From Saccharopolyspora hordei (GTDB taxonomy: Bacteria > Actinomycetota > Actinomycetes > Mycobacteriales > Pseudonocardiaceae): DNA of 64,000 nt. The translations under genes were made by a program, and so were the position numbers. Position 1 is the stretch's first letter; the number at the start of each line of letters is the position of its first letter. Shown here piece by piece: positions 14,202 through 22,574 of the stretch. The stretch is taken from assembly GCF_013410345.1 (NCBI RefSeq), contig NZ_JACCFJ010000001.1:496001-560000 (forward strand), written 5' to 3'. The notes below the pieces were generated by a model. That model made no database searches. It was not told the DNA's origin and worked only from the letters and a program-made list of their open reading frames with translations.

Positions 14202-15386
14202 ATGACCACCCTCGCCGACACCTGGGGCATCAACGAGGCGCAGTTCTGGCTGCGCGGCGTGCGCCCGGACGAGCCCGTGCAGTACGACGACAAGACCGGG
14301 CTCTGGAACGTCTACGGCTACCCGGAGATCGTGCAGGTGCTCAGCGACCACGCCACGTTCTCCTCCGCCACCCAGCGCCTGGTCCCGGACGTGGCTCCGA
14401 AGCTCACCACCGAGGGCAACCTGGTGCAGATGGACCCGCCGGAGCACAACAAGCTCCGCAAGCTGGTCAGCCACGCCTTCACGCCCAAGGTCGTCGCGGA
14501 CCTCGAACCGCGCATCGCCGAGCTGACCCACGAGCTGCTCGACGCGGTCACCGACCGGACCGAGCTGGTCGCGGACCTGGCCTACCCGCTGCCGGTCATC
14601 GTGATCGCCGAGCTGCTGGGCGTGCCGAGCAGCGACCGGGGGCTGTTCAAGCAGTGGGTCGAGGCGATGTTCGACACCACCAACGGCTTCACGCTGAAGG
14701 AGCGGTCGCAGGAGCAGGAGGCCTACCTCGCGCGGGCGATGGAGCAGGTCGAGCACCTGCGCGACTACCTGCTCGAACACGTCCAGCAGCGACGGCAGCA
14801 GCCGCGCGAGGACCTGCTCACCAAACTGGTCCAGGCCGAGGTGGACGGGGCGCGGCTCACCGACGGCGAAGCGGTCAACTTCGCGATGGTGCTGCTCATC
14901 GCCGGGCACATCACCACCACGATGCTGCTGGGCAACACGGTGCTGTGCCTGGACGCGCACCCCGAGCAGTTCGCGGCGGTGCGGGCGGACCGGTCGCTGG
15001 TGCCGCGGGCCATCGAGGAGTCGCTGCGGTTCCTCAGCCCCTTCGCCACCGTGTCCCGGGCGACCTGGAAGGAGTCCGAGGTGGGCGGCCAGGTCATCCC
15101 CGCCGACCAGCTGCTGATGGTGTGGGTGGCGGCCGGCAACCGCGACCCGCGGCAGTTCGAGGACCCGGACACCTTCGACGTCACCCGCGACCCGAACCCG
15201 CAGATCGCCTTCGGCCGGGGCATCCACTTCTGCCTCGGCGCACCGCTGGCGCGGCTGGAGGGCCGCGTGGCGCTGAACATCCTGCTGGACCGGTTCCCGG
15301 ACCTGCGGACCGATCCGGACGCGCCGCCGGAGTTCATGCCCACGCCGACCATGACCGGGGTGCGCCGGCTCCCGCTGCTGCTCTGA
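14202..15386 (+). CDS. Cytochrome P450, bacterial class I type
   Basis: 394 residues, soluble. I-helix LLIAGHITTT (oxygen activation), K-helix EESLRF (ExxR) and the heme loop FGRGIHFCLGAPLARLEG with Cys344 are intact. Needs a ferredoxin and ferredoxin reductase, neither of which is encoded nearby. AGGAAGG precedes the ATG. It is paired with the TetR gene in front and is convergent with an MFS exporter gene 3 bp away, which suggests a small detoxification or tailoring locus. The substrate cannot be predicted. Confidence 0.95.
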   Translation: MTTLADTWGINEAQFWLRGVRPDEPVQYDDKTGLWNVYGYPEIVQVLSDHATFSSATQRLVPDVAPKLTTEGNLVQMDPPEHNKLRKLVSHAFTPKVVADLEPRIAELTHELLDAVTDRTELVADLAYPLPVIVIAELLGVPSSDRGLFKQWVEAMFDTTNGFTLKERSQEQEAYLARAMEQVEHLRDYLLEHVQQRRQQPREDLLTKLVQAEVDGARLTDGEAVNFAMVLLIAGHITTTMLLGNTVLCLDAHPEQFAAVRADRSLVPRAIEESLRFLSPFATVSRATWKESEVGGQVIPADQLLMVWVAAGNRDPRQFEDPDTFDVTRDPNPQIAFGRGIHFCLGAPLARLEGRVALNILLDRFPDLRTDPDAPPEFMPTPTMTGVRRLPLLL

Positions 15387-15389
15387 CGC

Positions 15390-16568
15390 TCACGCGGGCG
15401 CGGCCTCGCGCTCGGCGGCGGTGACCGGGGCGGCGGCCGGGGCGGTGGGCGTCCGCCAGAACAGCCCGAGGGCCAGCACGGACACGACGGCCGACGCCGG
15501 CCCCAGCGCCCACCAGCCCCACTGCGCCACGACCGCACCGCCGGTGATCCCGCCGAGGCCCATGCCCAGGTAGAGCGCGGAGGAGTTGAACGCGATCACC
15601 ACCGCCGCGCCCGCCGGGGCCAGCGAGATGAGCCGGTGCTGCACCGCGGGCATGATCCCCCAGCCGCCGAGGCCCCACAGCACCAGCAGTGCCGCGGTGG
15701 CCACCAGCGACCCGCCCGCGAGCGGCAGGAACGCGAGCCCGGCGGCGAGCAGCAGCAGCGACCCGGCGATGCCGACGCCCGAGCCGAAGCGGTCGGTGAT
15801 CCGGCCGACCACCGCGTTGCCCATCGCACCCGCGACGCCGTAGACGAACAGCAGCACGCCGAGCGTGCCCGCGCCCGCGCCGGTCAGCGCGGACAGCATC
15901 GGCGAGGCGTAGGTGTAGGCGGCGAAGTCCGCGAGGGAGGCGAGCATCGACACCGCCAGGACCCACACCACGGCGCGGTCGCGCAGCACCCGCACCCGCT
16001 CGCGGAGCCGCAGCGCCGCCGGCGCCGGGACCGGCGGCAGGGCCAGCAGCGCGGTCGAGGCGAGCACGCCGAGCCCGGCGACCACCCAGAACAACCCCTG
16101 GTGGCCGACGGACGACTCCAGCAGCACGCCCAGCGGCACACCGATCACCGTCGCCAGCGTCAGCCCGGCCAGCACCAGCGACACCGCGCGCCCGCGCCGG
16201 TCCAGCGGCACCAGGTCGGTGGCGATCACCACCGCGGTCGGGGTGAACAGGCTCGCGCCCAGCGCGCCCAGCACGCGCGCGGCGGTGAGGGTGCCGAAGT
16301 CCGGCGCGACCGCGGTGGCGGTGCTGCCCACCACGAACAGCCCCAGCGACAGCCACAGCAGCCGCCGCCGCTCCCAGCGACCGACCACAGTGGACAAGAT
16401 CGGGGCGCTGATCGCGTAGGTCAGGGCGTGCACGGTGACCAGCTGGCCGGCGGTCGTCACCGGCACCCCGACGTGCGCGGCGATCGCCGGGAGCACCCCG
16501 GCGACCAGGTACGACCCGGTGTTGATGACGAAGGTGCCGACGGCGAGCACCAGGAGCCGGACGTGCAT
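15390..16568 (-). CDS. MFS transporter, AraJ/Cmx-type drug exporter
   Basis: 392 residues, about 12 transmembrane helices. The N-terminal part resembles chloramphenicol/arabinose-efflux MFS proteins: GTFVINTGSYLVAGVLPAIA and the DRRGRAVS loop between helices 2 and 3 or 4 and 5. I take ATG 16568 as the start, since GAGGG stands 6 nt before it while the ATG two codons earlier touches that ribosome site. The gene is convergent with the P450 gene. Substrate unknown. Confidence 0.9.
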   Translation of the reverse strand: MHVRLLVLAVGTFVINTGSYLVAGVLPAIAAHVGVPVTTAGQLVTVHALTYAISAPILSTVVGRWERRRLLWLSLGLFVVGSTATAVAPDFGTLTAARVLGALGASLFTPTAVVIATDLVPLDRRGRAVSLVLAGLTLATVIGVPLGVLLESSVGHQGLFWVVAGLGVLASTALLALPPVPAPAALRLRERVRVLRDRAVVWVLAVSMLASLADFAAYTYASPMLSALTGAGAGTLGVLLFVYGVAGAMGNAVVGRITDRFGSGVGIAGSLLLLAAGLAFLPLAGGSLVATAALLVLWGLGGWGIMPAVQHRLISLAPAGAAVVIAFNSSALYLGMGLGGITGGAVVAQWGWWALGPASAVVSVLALGLFWRTPTAPAAAPVTAAEREAAPA

Positions 16569-17007
16569 GGGCATCCCTCGGGACGGTGGGGCGGGCAGCG
16601 CGAACCGCACGACGACCCGCGGGGCGGTCGCGTGAGGTTCCGGGGACCGCGACCTCGCCAGGGCGTGGCGGACCGCGGGAGGACTGTTCGGTTGGACACC
16701 GACCCTGCAACTGCGGACGGCCGGGAAGGCCAGACCCGTTCTCGGTGTCAGGTGGGAACGACGACCGCGGAGCGCGGCCGCACCCCGCATGTCGACCGGG
16801 TGCCGACCTGCGTTAACAGCAGTGGGTCGGATCACTCGTCACGCGGGGTGACGGGCGGGGGTTCTCGATGCGCGGCAGCGGTTCTCGGCGGGCTCGCGCT
16901 GCTCCGTCCGGAGGGATCGCCTTGCCGTTCCCGCAACGGGCTTTGCCGGTGCCGCGCCGGCGTGCGCACCGTGGTGGCGACACGCAGCACGACAGAGGTG
17001 AGGGATC
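16569..17007. other. Divergent intergenic region
   Basis: 440 bp between the MFS gene (-) and the methyltransferase gene (+). It must hold both promoters, but no convincing -10/-35 pair or palindrome stands out. The open frames across it lack ribosome sites. Confidence 0.5.
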
Positions 17008-17604
17008 GTGGACCAGCAGTTCTGGGACGCGCGGTACAGCACGCGCGACCGGCTCTTCAGCGGCAACCCCAACGGCGTGCTCGTCGCCGAGGCCGGCGAC
17101 CTGCCGCCCGGGCAGGCGCTGGACGTGGGGTGCGGCGAGGGAGCCGACGCGCTCTGGCTGGCCCGGCGCGGGTGGCAGGTCACCGCGGTGGACATCTCCC
17201 GGGTCGCCCTGGCGCGGGCCGCCGAGGCCGGCGCGGACCTCGGTGACCGCATCTCCTGGCAGCACGGCGACCCGACGACCACACCGCCCCCGGCCGGTGC
17301 GTTCGACCTGGTCTCCCTGCAGTACTTCCCGCTCCCGCACGAACCGGGGCACACCGCGCTGCGCGGCCTGCTGGCCGCCGTCGCCCCCGGCGGCACCCTG
17401 CTCGTCGCGAGCCACGACATCGCCGAGGTGCCACCGGACTCCGGGTTCGACCCGGCCGGCTACTACCAGCCCGCCGACATCGCCGCGCTGCTCGGCGAGG
17501 ACTGGGAGGTCCTGGTCGACGAGACCCGGCCGCGGACCGCTCCCCCACCGCCGGGCACGCAGCACACGCGCGACACCGTGCTGCGGGCCCGGCGGTTGCG
17601 GTGA
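17008..17604 (+). CDS. Class I SAM-dependent methyltransferase
   Basis: 198 residues. Starts FWDARYSTRDRLFSGNPNGV, then motif I LDVGCGEGADALWLA, acidic loop VDIS and motif near FDLVSLQYFPLPH. The N-terminal pattern (FWDxRY...NP) is like tellurite/thiopurine-type small-molecule methyltransferases, so methylation of a toxic small molecule is plausible. GAGGTGAGGG precedes the GTG start. No partner gene is close. Substrate unknown. Confidence 0.88.
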   Translation: MDQQFWDARYSTRDRLFSGNPNGVLVAEAGDLPPGQALDVGCGEGADALWLARRGWQVTAVDISRVALARAAEAGADLGDRISWQHGDPTTTPPPAGAFDLVSLQYFPLPHEPGHTALRGLLAAVAPGGTLLVASHDIAEVPPDSGFDPAGYYQPADIAALLGEDWEVLVDETRPRTAPPPPGTQHTRDTVLRARRLR

Positions 17605-17854
17605 CCGGGGCTGGTCGCGGCGATCCTGCGGGCGGCGCCTGTCGTGGCGGCGGGCGCCAGCCCGGGGCGGGGTGCCTGCGGTGATCGCCGATCCGCGCGG
17701 CCAGGCCGTGCCGCGTCGGCGGTCCGCGAGGGCCGGCCCGACGCCGAGCCGTCCTGCCCGGACCGCACGGTCCGGTGATCCTGCGCCCAGCCCCGCGGCG
17801 ACCGCGGGGAAACCGGCTTGCCCGGGCCGCGCGGCGTCGACGATGCTGCGCGGC

Positions 17855-18325
17855 ATGAACAGTGCCACCGCCACCTTCGCCGCCTGCCTGCGCGAGCTGG
17901 ACGTGCCCGGTCAGGTCGTCGAGTTCAGCACCGAGGTGCCCACCGCCGCCGCGGCTGCCGAGCAGCTCGGCTGCCCGGTCGGCGCGATCGCCAACAGCCT
18001 CGTGTTCACCGTCGACGACGAGCCGCTGCTGGTCGTGGCCAGCGGCGCGCACCGGGTGGACACCCGGCACGTCGCGCGGGTCCTCGGGGTGGGCAGGATC
18101 CGGCGCGCCAGCCCGGAGTTCGTGCAGGAGGCGACCGGCCAGCCGGTCGGCGGGGTCGGGCCGGTGGGACACCCGGAACCGATCCGGACGGTGGTGGACC
18201 GGACGCTGGCCGACCACCCGGTGGTCTGGGCAGGAGCGGGCTCCAAGCACGCCATGTTCCCCACGACCTTCGACGAACTGGTCCGCATCACCAACGGCCT
18301 CCCCATGGAGGTCGTGAAGCCCTGA
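17855..18325 (+). CDS. YbaK/EbsC-family aminoacyl-tRNA deacylase
   Basis: 156 residues, single YbaK/ProX-like domain: VPTAAAAAEQLGCPVGAIAN, SLVF, the lysine-lacking basic strand, and GVGPVGHP near residue 100. Family members hydrolyse mischarged aminoacyl-tRNAs such as Cys-tRNA(Pro). ATG 17855 is chosen; an in-frame ATG 4 codons upstream is an alternative and neither has a strong ribosome site. About 250 bp without genes precede it. Confidence 0.87.
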   Translation: MNSATATFAACLRELDVPGQVVEFSTEVPTAAAAAEQLGCPVGAIANSLVFTVDDEPLLVVASGAHRVDTRHVARVLGVGRIRRASPEFVQEATGQPVGGVGPVGHPEPIRTVVDRTLADHPVVWAGAGSKHAMFPTTFDELVRITNGLPMEVVKP

Positions 18326-18420
18326 CCCCGGTCCGGCGGCTGCGAGGGGGCGTGACCGTTCCGCCGGGAACCGGCACGCCCCTTTCGCGCCGGACTGGGG
18401 GAACCGGGTGCTGGTCGGGG

Positions 18421-19206
18421 TCAGACGTTGGGGTCGTAGCGGCCGTCGACGGCGGTCCAGCCGCCCTCGACGAGCTGGAGGCTGCCGGTCACGTAGGACG
18501 AGGCGTCCGAGGCCAGGTACACGACGGCACCGGCGATCTCGTCGGCCTTCGCCCACCGCTGCAACGCCGTCTTGCGCGCGTACGCGCCGTACCAGTCCCC
18601 GTCGGCCTTGATCTGCTCGGTCAGCGGCGTCTCGAACGGGCCGGGCGCGACGGCGTTGACCCGCACGCCCTTCGGCCCGAGCTCCGCGGCCAGCGCGCGG
18701 GACAGCTGCACCACGCCGGCCTTCGTCGCGGCGTAGATGCCCTGGCCGGGTTCGACGATCTCCGCGCGGAAGCTGGCGAAGGTGATGATGCTGCCGCGCC
18801 CGCGCTCGGCCATCCGCGCGCCGAACTCGCGCAGCAGCCGGTAGGTGCCCTTGAGGTTGAGGTCGACGACCCGGTCGAACTCCTCGTCGACGGTGTCCAG
18901 CAGGCGCTTGCGGACGTTGATGCCGGGCGTCACGACCAGCACCTCGGTGTCCGGCTCGGACTCGGCGAGCTGCCGGACCTGGTCCGCGTCGCGCACGTCG
19001 AGCTCGCGGGTGGTGGCCTCGTGGCCCAGCTCCCGGATCTCCTCCGCGGTGCCCGCCGCACCGGCGGTGTCCACGTCCGCGATCACCACCTGCGCGCCGA
19101 AGTCGGCCAGGCCGACCGCGCTGGCGCGGCCCAGTCCGCTGCCGCCGCCGACGACCACGGCCTTGCGTCCGTCGAGCTGGAAGAGGTCGGCCGGTCGGTC
19201 CGCCAT
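18421..19206 (-). CDS. Short-chain dehydrogenase/reductase (SDR)
   Basis: 261 residues. Cofactor motif GGGSGLGRA, NAG-equivalent region altered to VTPGINVRK, catalytic Tyr-Lys in YAATKAG and C-terminal GGWTAVDGRYDPNV. Asp after strand 2 (ADVD) favours NAD(H). GGAGG stands 6 nt before ATG 19206; the ATG ten codons upstream has no ribosome site. The substrate is unknown. It is transcribed alone on the minus strand. Confidence 0.9.
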   Translation of the reverse strand: MADRPADLFQLDGRKAVVVGGGSGLGRASAVGLADFGAQVVIADVDTAGAAGTAEEIRELGHEATTRELDVRDADQVRQLAESEPDTEVLVVTPGINVRKRLLDTVDEEFDRVVDLNLKGTYRLLREFGARMAERGRGSIITFASFRAEIVEPGQGIYAATKAGVVQLSRALAAELGPKGVRVNAVAPGPFETPLTEQIKADGDWYGAYARKTALQRWAKADEIAGAVVYLASDASSYVTGSLQLVEGGWTAVDGRYDPNV

Positions 19207-19359
19207 GAGCTGCCTCCGATCGTCCACATGGGACACTGTGGTCCTCTGGTCGGCGCATCATGACCTCCCGGACGCACCGGGGCAAGGGTCCGTCCGCGTG
19301 CCCCGCCACCGGAGCGGGGACGCGTGAAGGCGCCCTCCACCGCGACGCCGATCACCCGG

Positions 19360-20331
19360 TCAGCTGGCGAGGGGTGTGCCGCGGAAGGTGTTGCGGTAGG
19401 CGCTCGGGGAGACACCGAGGGCGGCGTTGAGGTGCTGGCGCAGCGACGCCGCGGTGCCGAACCCGGCGTCGGCCGCGATCCGCTCCACCGGCAGGTCGGT
19501 CTCCTCCAACAGCTGGCGCGCCCGCTCGATGCGCTGCTGGGTGAGCCACTGCAGCGGCGAGATCCCCACCTCGTCGCGGAACCGCCGGGTGAAGGTGCGC
19601 ACGCTCATCCCCTCCTGGGCGGCCAGCTCGCGCAGCGTCAGCGGCCGGTCCAGGTGCTCCAGCGCCCACGCGCGCGCCCGCCGCGTCGACGAGACCTGCG
19701 GCTCCGGCACCGGCCGCCGGACGTACTGGGCCTGGCCACCGTCGCGGTGCGGCGGCACGACGGTCGCCCGCGCGACCTCGTTGGCGACCGCCGCCCCGTG
19801 GTCGCAGCGGATCATGTGCAGGCACAGGTCGATCCCGGAGGCCTCGCCCGCCGAGGTCAGCACGTCGCCCTCGTCGACGTAGAGCACGTCGGGTTCGAGC
19901 TGCACCTCGGGGAAGAACTCGCGGAAGCGGTCGCTGGACATCCAGTGCGTCGTCGCGCGGCGCCCGTCCAGCAGGCCGGCGGCGGCCAGCACGAAGGCCC
20001 CGGTGCAGATCGAGGCGATGCGCGTCCCCCGCCGGATCTTCGCGAGCGCGGCGGCCAGCTCGGGCCCGAGCCGCCCCTCGGTCTCGGTCTCGTCGTGCTC
20101 GTGGGTGGCCAGCACGATGACGGTGTCGGCGTCGGCCAGCGCCTCCGGGCCGTGCGCGACGTGGATCGGGAAGTCCGCGTCGGTGCGCACCTCGCCGGGG
20201 GTCAGCGCGCAGGTCCTGACCTCGTACAGCGGTTCCCCGGTGGGCGCGAGCGCCCGGCCGAACAGCTGGTGCACCAGCCCCAGCTCCATCGGCATGACGC
20301 CGTGCCGCACGAGGACGGCGATCCTGGACAT
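19360..20331 (-). CDS. GlxA family AraC-type regulator with DJ-1/PfpI-like domain
   Basis: 323 residues. Residues 1-170 are an amidase-like DJ-1/PfpI domain with SICTGAFVLAAAGLLDGRRA; residues 215-315 hold two AraC helix-turn-helices (LTLRELAAQEGMSVRTFTRR and FGTAASLRQH). Start at ATG 20331 (MSRIAVLV). The gene is divergent from an MFS transporter gene with about 70 bp between them, so it probably regulates that transporter (inference). Confidence 0.92.
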   Translation of the reverse strand: MSRIAVLVRHGVMPMELGLVHQLFGRALAPTGEPLYEVRTCALTPGEVRTDADFPIHVAHGPEALADADTVIVLATHEHDETETEGRLGPELAAALAKIRRGTRIASICTGAFVLAAAGLLDGRRATTHWMSSDRFREFFPEVQLEPDVLYVDEGDVLTSAGEASGIDLCLHMIRCDHGAAVANEVARATVVPPHRDGGQAQYVRRPVPEPQVSSTRRARAWALEHLDRPLTLRELAAQEGMSVRTFTRRFRDEVGISPLQWLTQQRIERARQLLEETDLPVERIAADAGFGTAASLRQHLNAALGVSPSAYRNTFRGTPLAS

Positions 20332-20402
20332 GGCCCGATTCTTGCACAGGTTGGCCATCAGGCCACTCGTTCTGGGACGCCGGACGGCGCAGGGTCGGGG
20401 GC

Positions 20403-21647
20403 ATGGGAGTCGAAGTGCACCGCGCCTGGTGGGTCGCCGCCGTCACCGCCCTGGTCGTCGTGGCCGCGGGGGCCTGCGCCACCACGGCGGGCCTGCTGGT
20501 CACCCCGCTGCACCACGAGTTCGGCTGGTCGCGCGCCACCATCGGGGTGGCGGTGTCGGTGAACATGGCGCTCTACGGCCTCACCGCGCCGTTCTCCGCC
20601 GCGCTGGTGGACCGCTCCGGCATCCGGCGGGTGGCGGCGGGCGCCCTGCTGCTCATCGCCGCCGGGGCCGCGACCACCACCGCCGTCGCCCACCCCTGGC
20701 AGCTGGTCGTCGAGTGGGGCGTGCTCGTCGGCGTCGGGTGCGGGGCGCTGGCGATGACGTTCGCGGCGACCGTGACGCACCGCTGGTTCACGACCCGGCG
20801 CGGGCTGGTGACCGGGTTCCTGACCGCCGCGAGCGTCTTCGGCCAGTTCGCGTTCCTGCCGGTGATGTCCTGGGTGATCGACCGGTTCGCGTGGCGGACG
20901 GCCACCGTCGCGCTCGCGCTGCTCGCGCTGGCGGTGGCGCCGCTGGTCTGGGCGGTGCTGCGCGACCACCCCGCCGACCTCGGCCTCCGGCCGTACGGCG
21001 CGACGAGCCCCGTGCCGAAGCCGCTGCCCGAGCCGGGCGCGGCCCGCCGCGCGGTCCGGCTGCTGCTCGGCTCGGCGCGGACCGGCCCGTTCTGGCTGCT
21101 GGCAGGCACTTTCGCGGTCTGCGGCGCGTCCACGAACGGGATCATGTGGACCCACTTCGCCTCCGCCGCGCACGACCACGGCATGCCGACCACCCTCGCC
21201 GCCTCCGTGCTGGCGGTCATCGGCGTGGTCAACGTGGTCGGCACCATCGCGTCCGGCTGGCTCACCGACCGGTTCAGCCCCCGCCTGCTGCTGGCCTCCT
21301 GCTACGGCCTGCGCGGCGCGTCCCTGCTGTCCCTGCCGTCCCTGCTGGGGCCGACGGTGCAGCCCGGGATGGTGGCGTTCGCGGTGCTGTTCGGCCTGCT
21401 GGACGTCGCCACGGTCCCGCCGACGATCGCGCTGTGCCGGGAGGCGTTCGGCGCGGGCGGCGCGGTCGTCTTCGGCTGGGTGAACGCGGCCCACCAGGTC
21501 GGTGCGGGGCTGGTGGCGATCGGCGGCGGCGTGGTGCGCGACGTGCTCGGCTCCTACGACGCGGTGTGGATCATCGCGGCCGGCCTGTGCGGGCTGGCGG
21601 CCCTGCTGGCCACGGCCATCCGGACGCCCGCCACCCAGCCGGTGTGA
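20403..21647 (+). CDS. MFS transporter
   Basis: 414 residues with 12 predicted membrane helices. The DRSGIRRVAAGALLL loop after helix 2 fits the MFS motif A region, and the 12-helix layout resembles monocarboxylate/oxalate-formate type permeases. Preceded by CATGGGAG; the first ATG is used. Divergent from the GlxA-type regulator. Substrate unknown. Confidence 0.9.
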   Translation: MGVEVHRAWWVAAVTALVVVAAGACATTAGLLVTPLHHEFGWSRATIGVAVSVNMALYGLTAPFSAALVDRSGIRRVAAGALLLIAAGAATTTAVAHPWQLVVEWGVLVGVGCGALAMTFAATVTHRWFTTRRGLVTGFLTAASVFGQFAFLPVMSWVIDRFAWRTATVALALLALAVAPLVWAVLRDHPADLGLRPYGATSPVPKPLPEPGAARRAVRLLLGSARTGPFWLLAGTFAVCGASTNGIMWTHFASAAHDHGMPTTLAASVLAVIGVVNVVGTIASGWLTDRFSPRLLLASCYGLRGASLLSLPSLLGPTVQPGMVAFAVLFGLLDVATVPPTIALCREAFGAGGAVVFGWVNAAHQVGAGLVAIGGGVVRDVLGSYDAVWIIAAGLCGLAALLATAIRTPATQPV

Positions 21648-21654
21648 CCGCGCC

Positions 21655-22056
21655 CTACTGCATCGCCCGCACGACGGCGGCGGCGACGGCCTGCGCGCCG
21701 TCGCGGACCCGCTGCCACGCCGCCGAGGGCTCGTCCGGCCACTCCAGCTGCTGGTGCTTCTCCAGCAGCGCGGCCAGCTTCGGCGAGTGCTCCTGCGGCA
21801 CCGCCGTGCCCTCGCGCAGCGCCTCGACGATGCGCTTGAGGTCGTCCGGTGCCGCGCTGCGGCCGTCGAGCACGGCCCGGGCCAGGTCCAGCGCGGCCAT
21901 GTCGGCGATCAACCAGCCCCCGGGCGGGGCGGCGCCGATCTCGGCGGTGACGTGGGCCTCGATGAGGTCGGCGAGCAGCCCGGAGTCCTCCGCGGGCAGC
22001 ACCGCACCCGTGCGCAGCGCGCGGATCGCGCGGTCCATGTCGTCGCCCTTGGCCAT
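21655..22056 (-). CDS. Conserved actinobacterial protein of unknown function
   Basis: 133 residues, helical and soluble: MAKGDDMDRAIRALRTGAVL opens it, and a central GGWLIADMAALDLARAVLDG is followed by a Glu/Leu-rich helix. GGGGAGG lies 6 nt before ATG 22056, which decides this start over ATG 22071 and the frame to 22218. Ends 7 bp after the convergent MFS gene. No family is recognised. Confidence 0.7.
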   Translation of the reverse strand: MAKGDDMDRAIRALRTGAVLPAEDSGLLADLIEAHVTAEIGAAPPGGWLIADMAALDLARAVLDGRSAAPDDLKRIVEALREGTAVPQEHSPKLAALLEKHQQLEWPDEPSAAWQRVRDGAQAVAAAVVRAMQ

Positions 22057-22245
22057 CGAGAACCTCCCCATCGCGGTCGACCGACAGGCATTCTGCCCCT
22101 GCCGCTCACGACCACCCGGAACCGGGAGCCCGGATCTCGACCCTGTGGGCTTCACCACGTCGACCCGCGCCGGTGCTGACGGTCCAGCCGGAGTGGACAC
22201 CGGCGTGACGCGGCTCACTCGACACCGAACCGTCCCGGAACAGCA

Positions 22246-22272
22246 AGAAGCCCCCTGCGTGAGGGGGCTTCT
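22246..22272 (-). terminator. Terminator behind the tRNA-Ser/tRNA-Arg pair
   Basis: Arms AGAAGCCCCCT and AGGGGGCTTCT with a 5-nt loop, 19 bp past the 3' end of tRNA-Arg on the minus strand. It probably ends a joint tRNA transcript. Confidence 0.82.
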
Positions 22273-22290
22273 CGCTGTCTCGACCAGACG

Positions 22291-22363
22291 CGCGCCCGTA
22301 GGGATTCGAACCCCAAACCTTCTGATCCGTAGTCAGATGCTCTATCCGTTGAGCTACGGGCGC
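22291..22363 (-). tRNA. tRNA-Arg(ACG)
   Basis: Acceptor GCGCCCG / CGGGCGC, D arm AGCTCAACGGATAGAGC, anticodon loop CTACGGA (anticodon ACG) in stem TCTGA/TCAGA, T arm GGGGTTCGAATCCC. A34 is the target of TadA, encoded at 10898. Confidence 0.97.
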
Positions 22364-22404
22364 TTGTTCAATTGTGGGCCCCCACCTCGCGGGGGGAACC
22401 TCTG

Positions 22405-22494
22405 CGGAGGCTCCGGGATTTGAACCCGGGAGGGGGCGTAACCCCCAACCGCATTAGCAGTGCGGCGCCATAGACCAGACTAGGCGAAGCCTCC
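22405..22494 (-). tRNA. tRNA-Ser(GCT)
   Basis: Acceptor GGAGGCT / AGCCTCC, anticodon loop CTGCTAA in stem CCGCA/TGCGG, long variable arm (GGGGGTTACGCCCCC). Reads AGC/AGU. It lies 41 bp upstream of tRNA-Arg(ACG) on the same strand. Confidence 0.97.
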
Positions 22495-22574
22495 CGGCGT
22501 CCTTCGCGGCCACCGGAGAAAAGAGTACACGCCCCGTTCAAGCCCTCCGCAAGGGGGGGTCACTTCCGCGTCGA

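Noticed and set aside
16868-17854. Long upstream extension of the YbaK-like gene
   Set aside because: It runs through the methyltransferase gene in another frame and has no similarity to the YbaK family.
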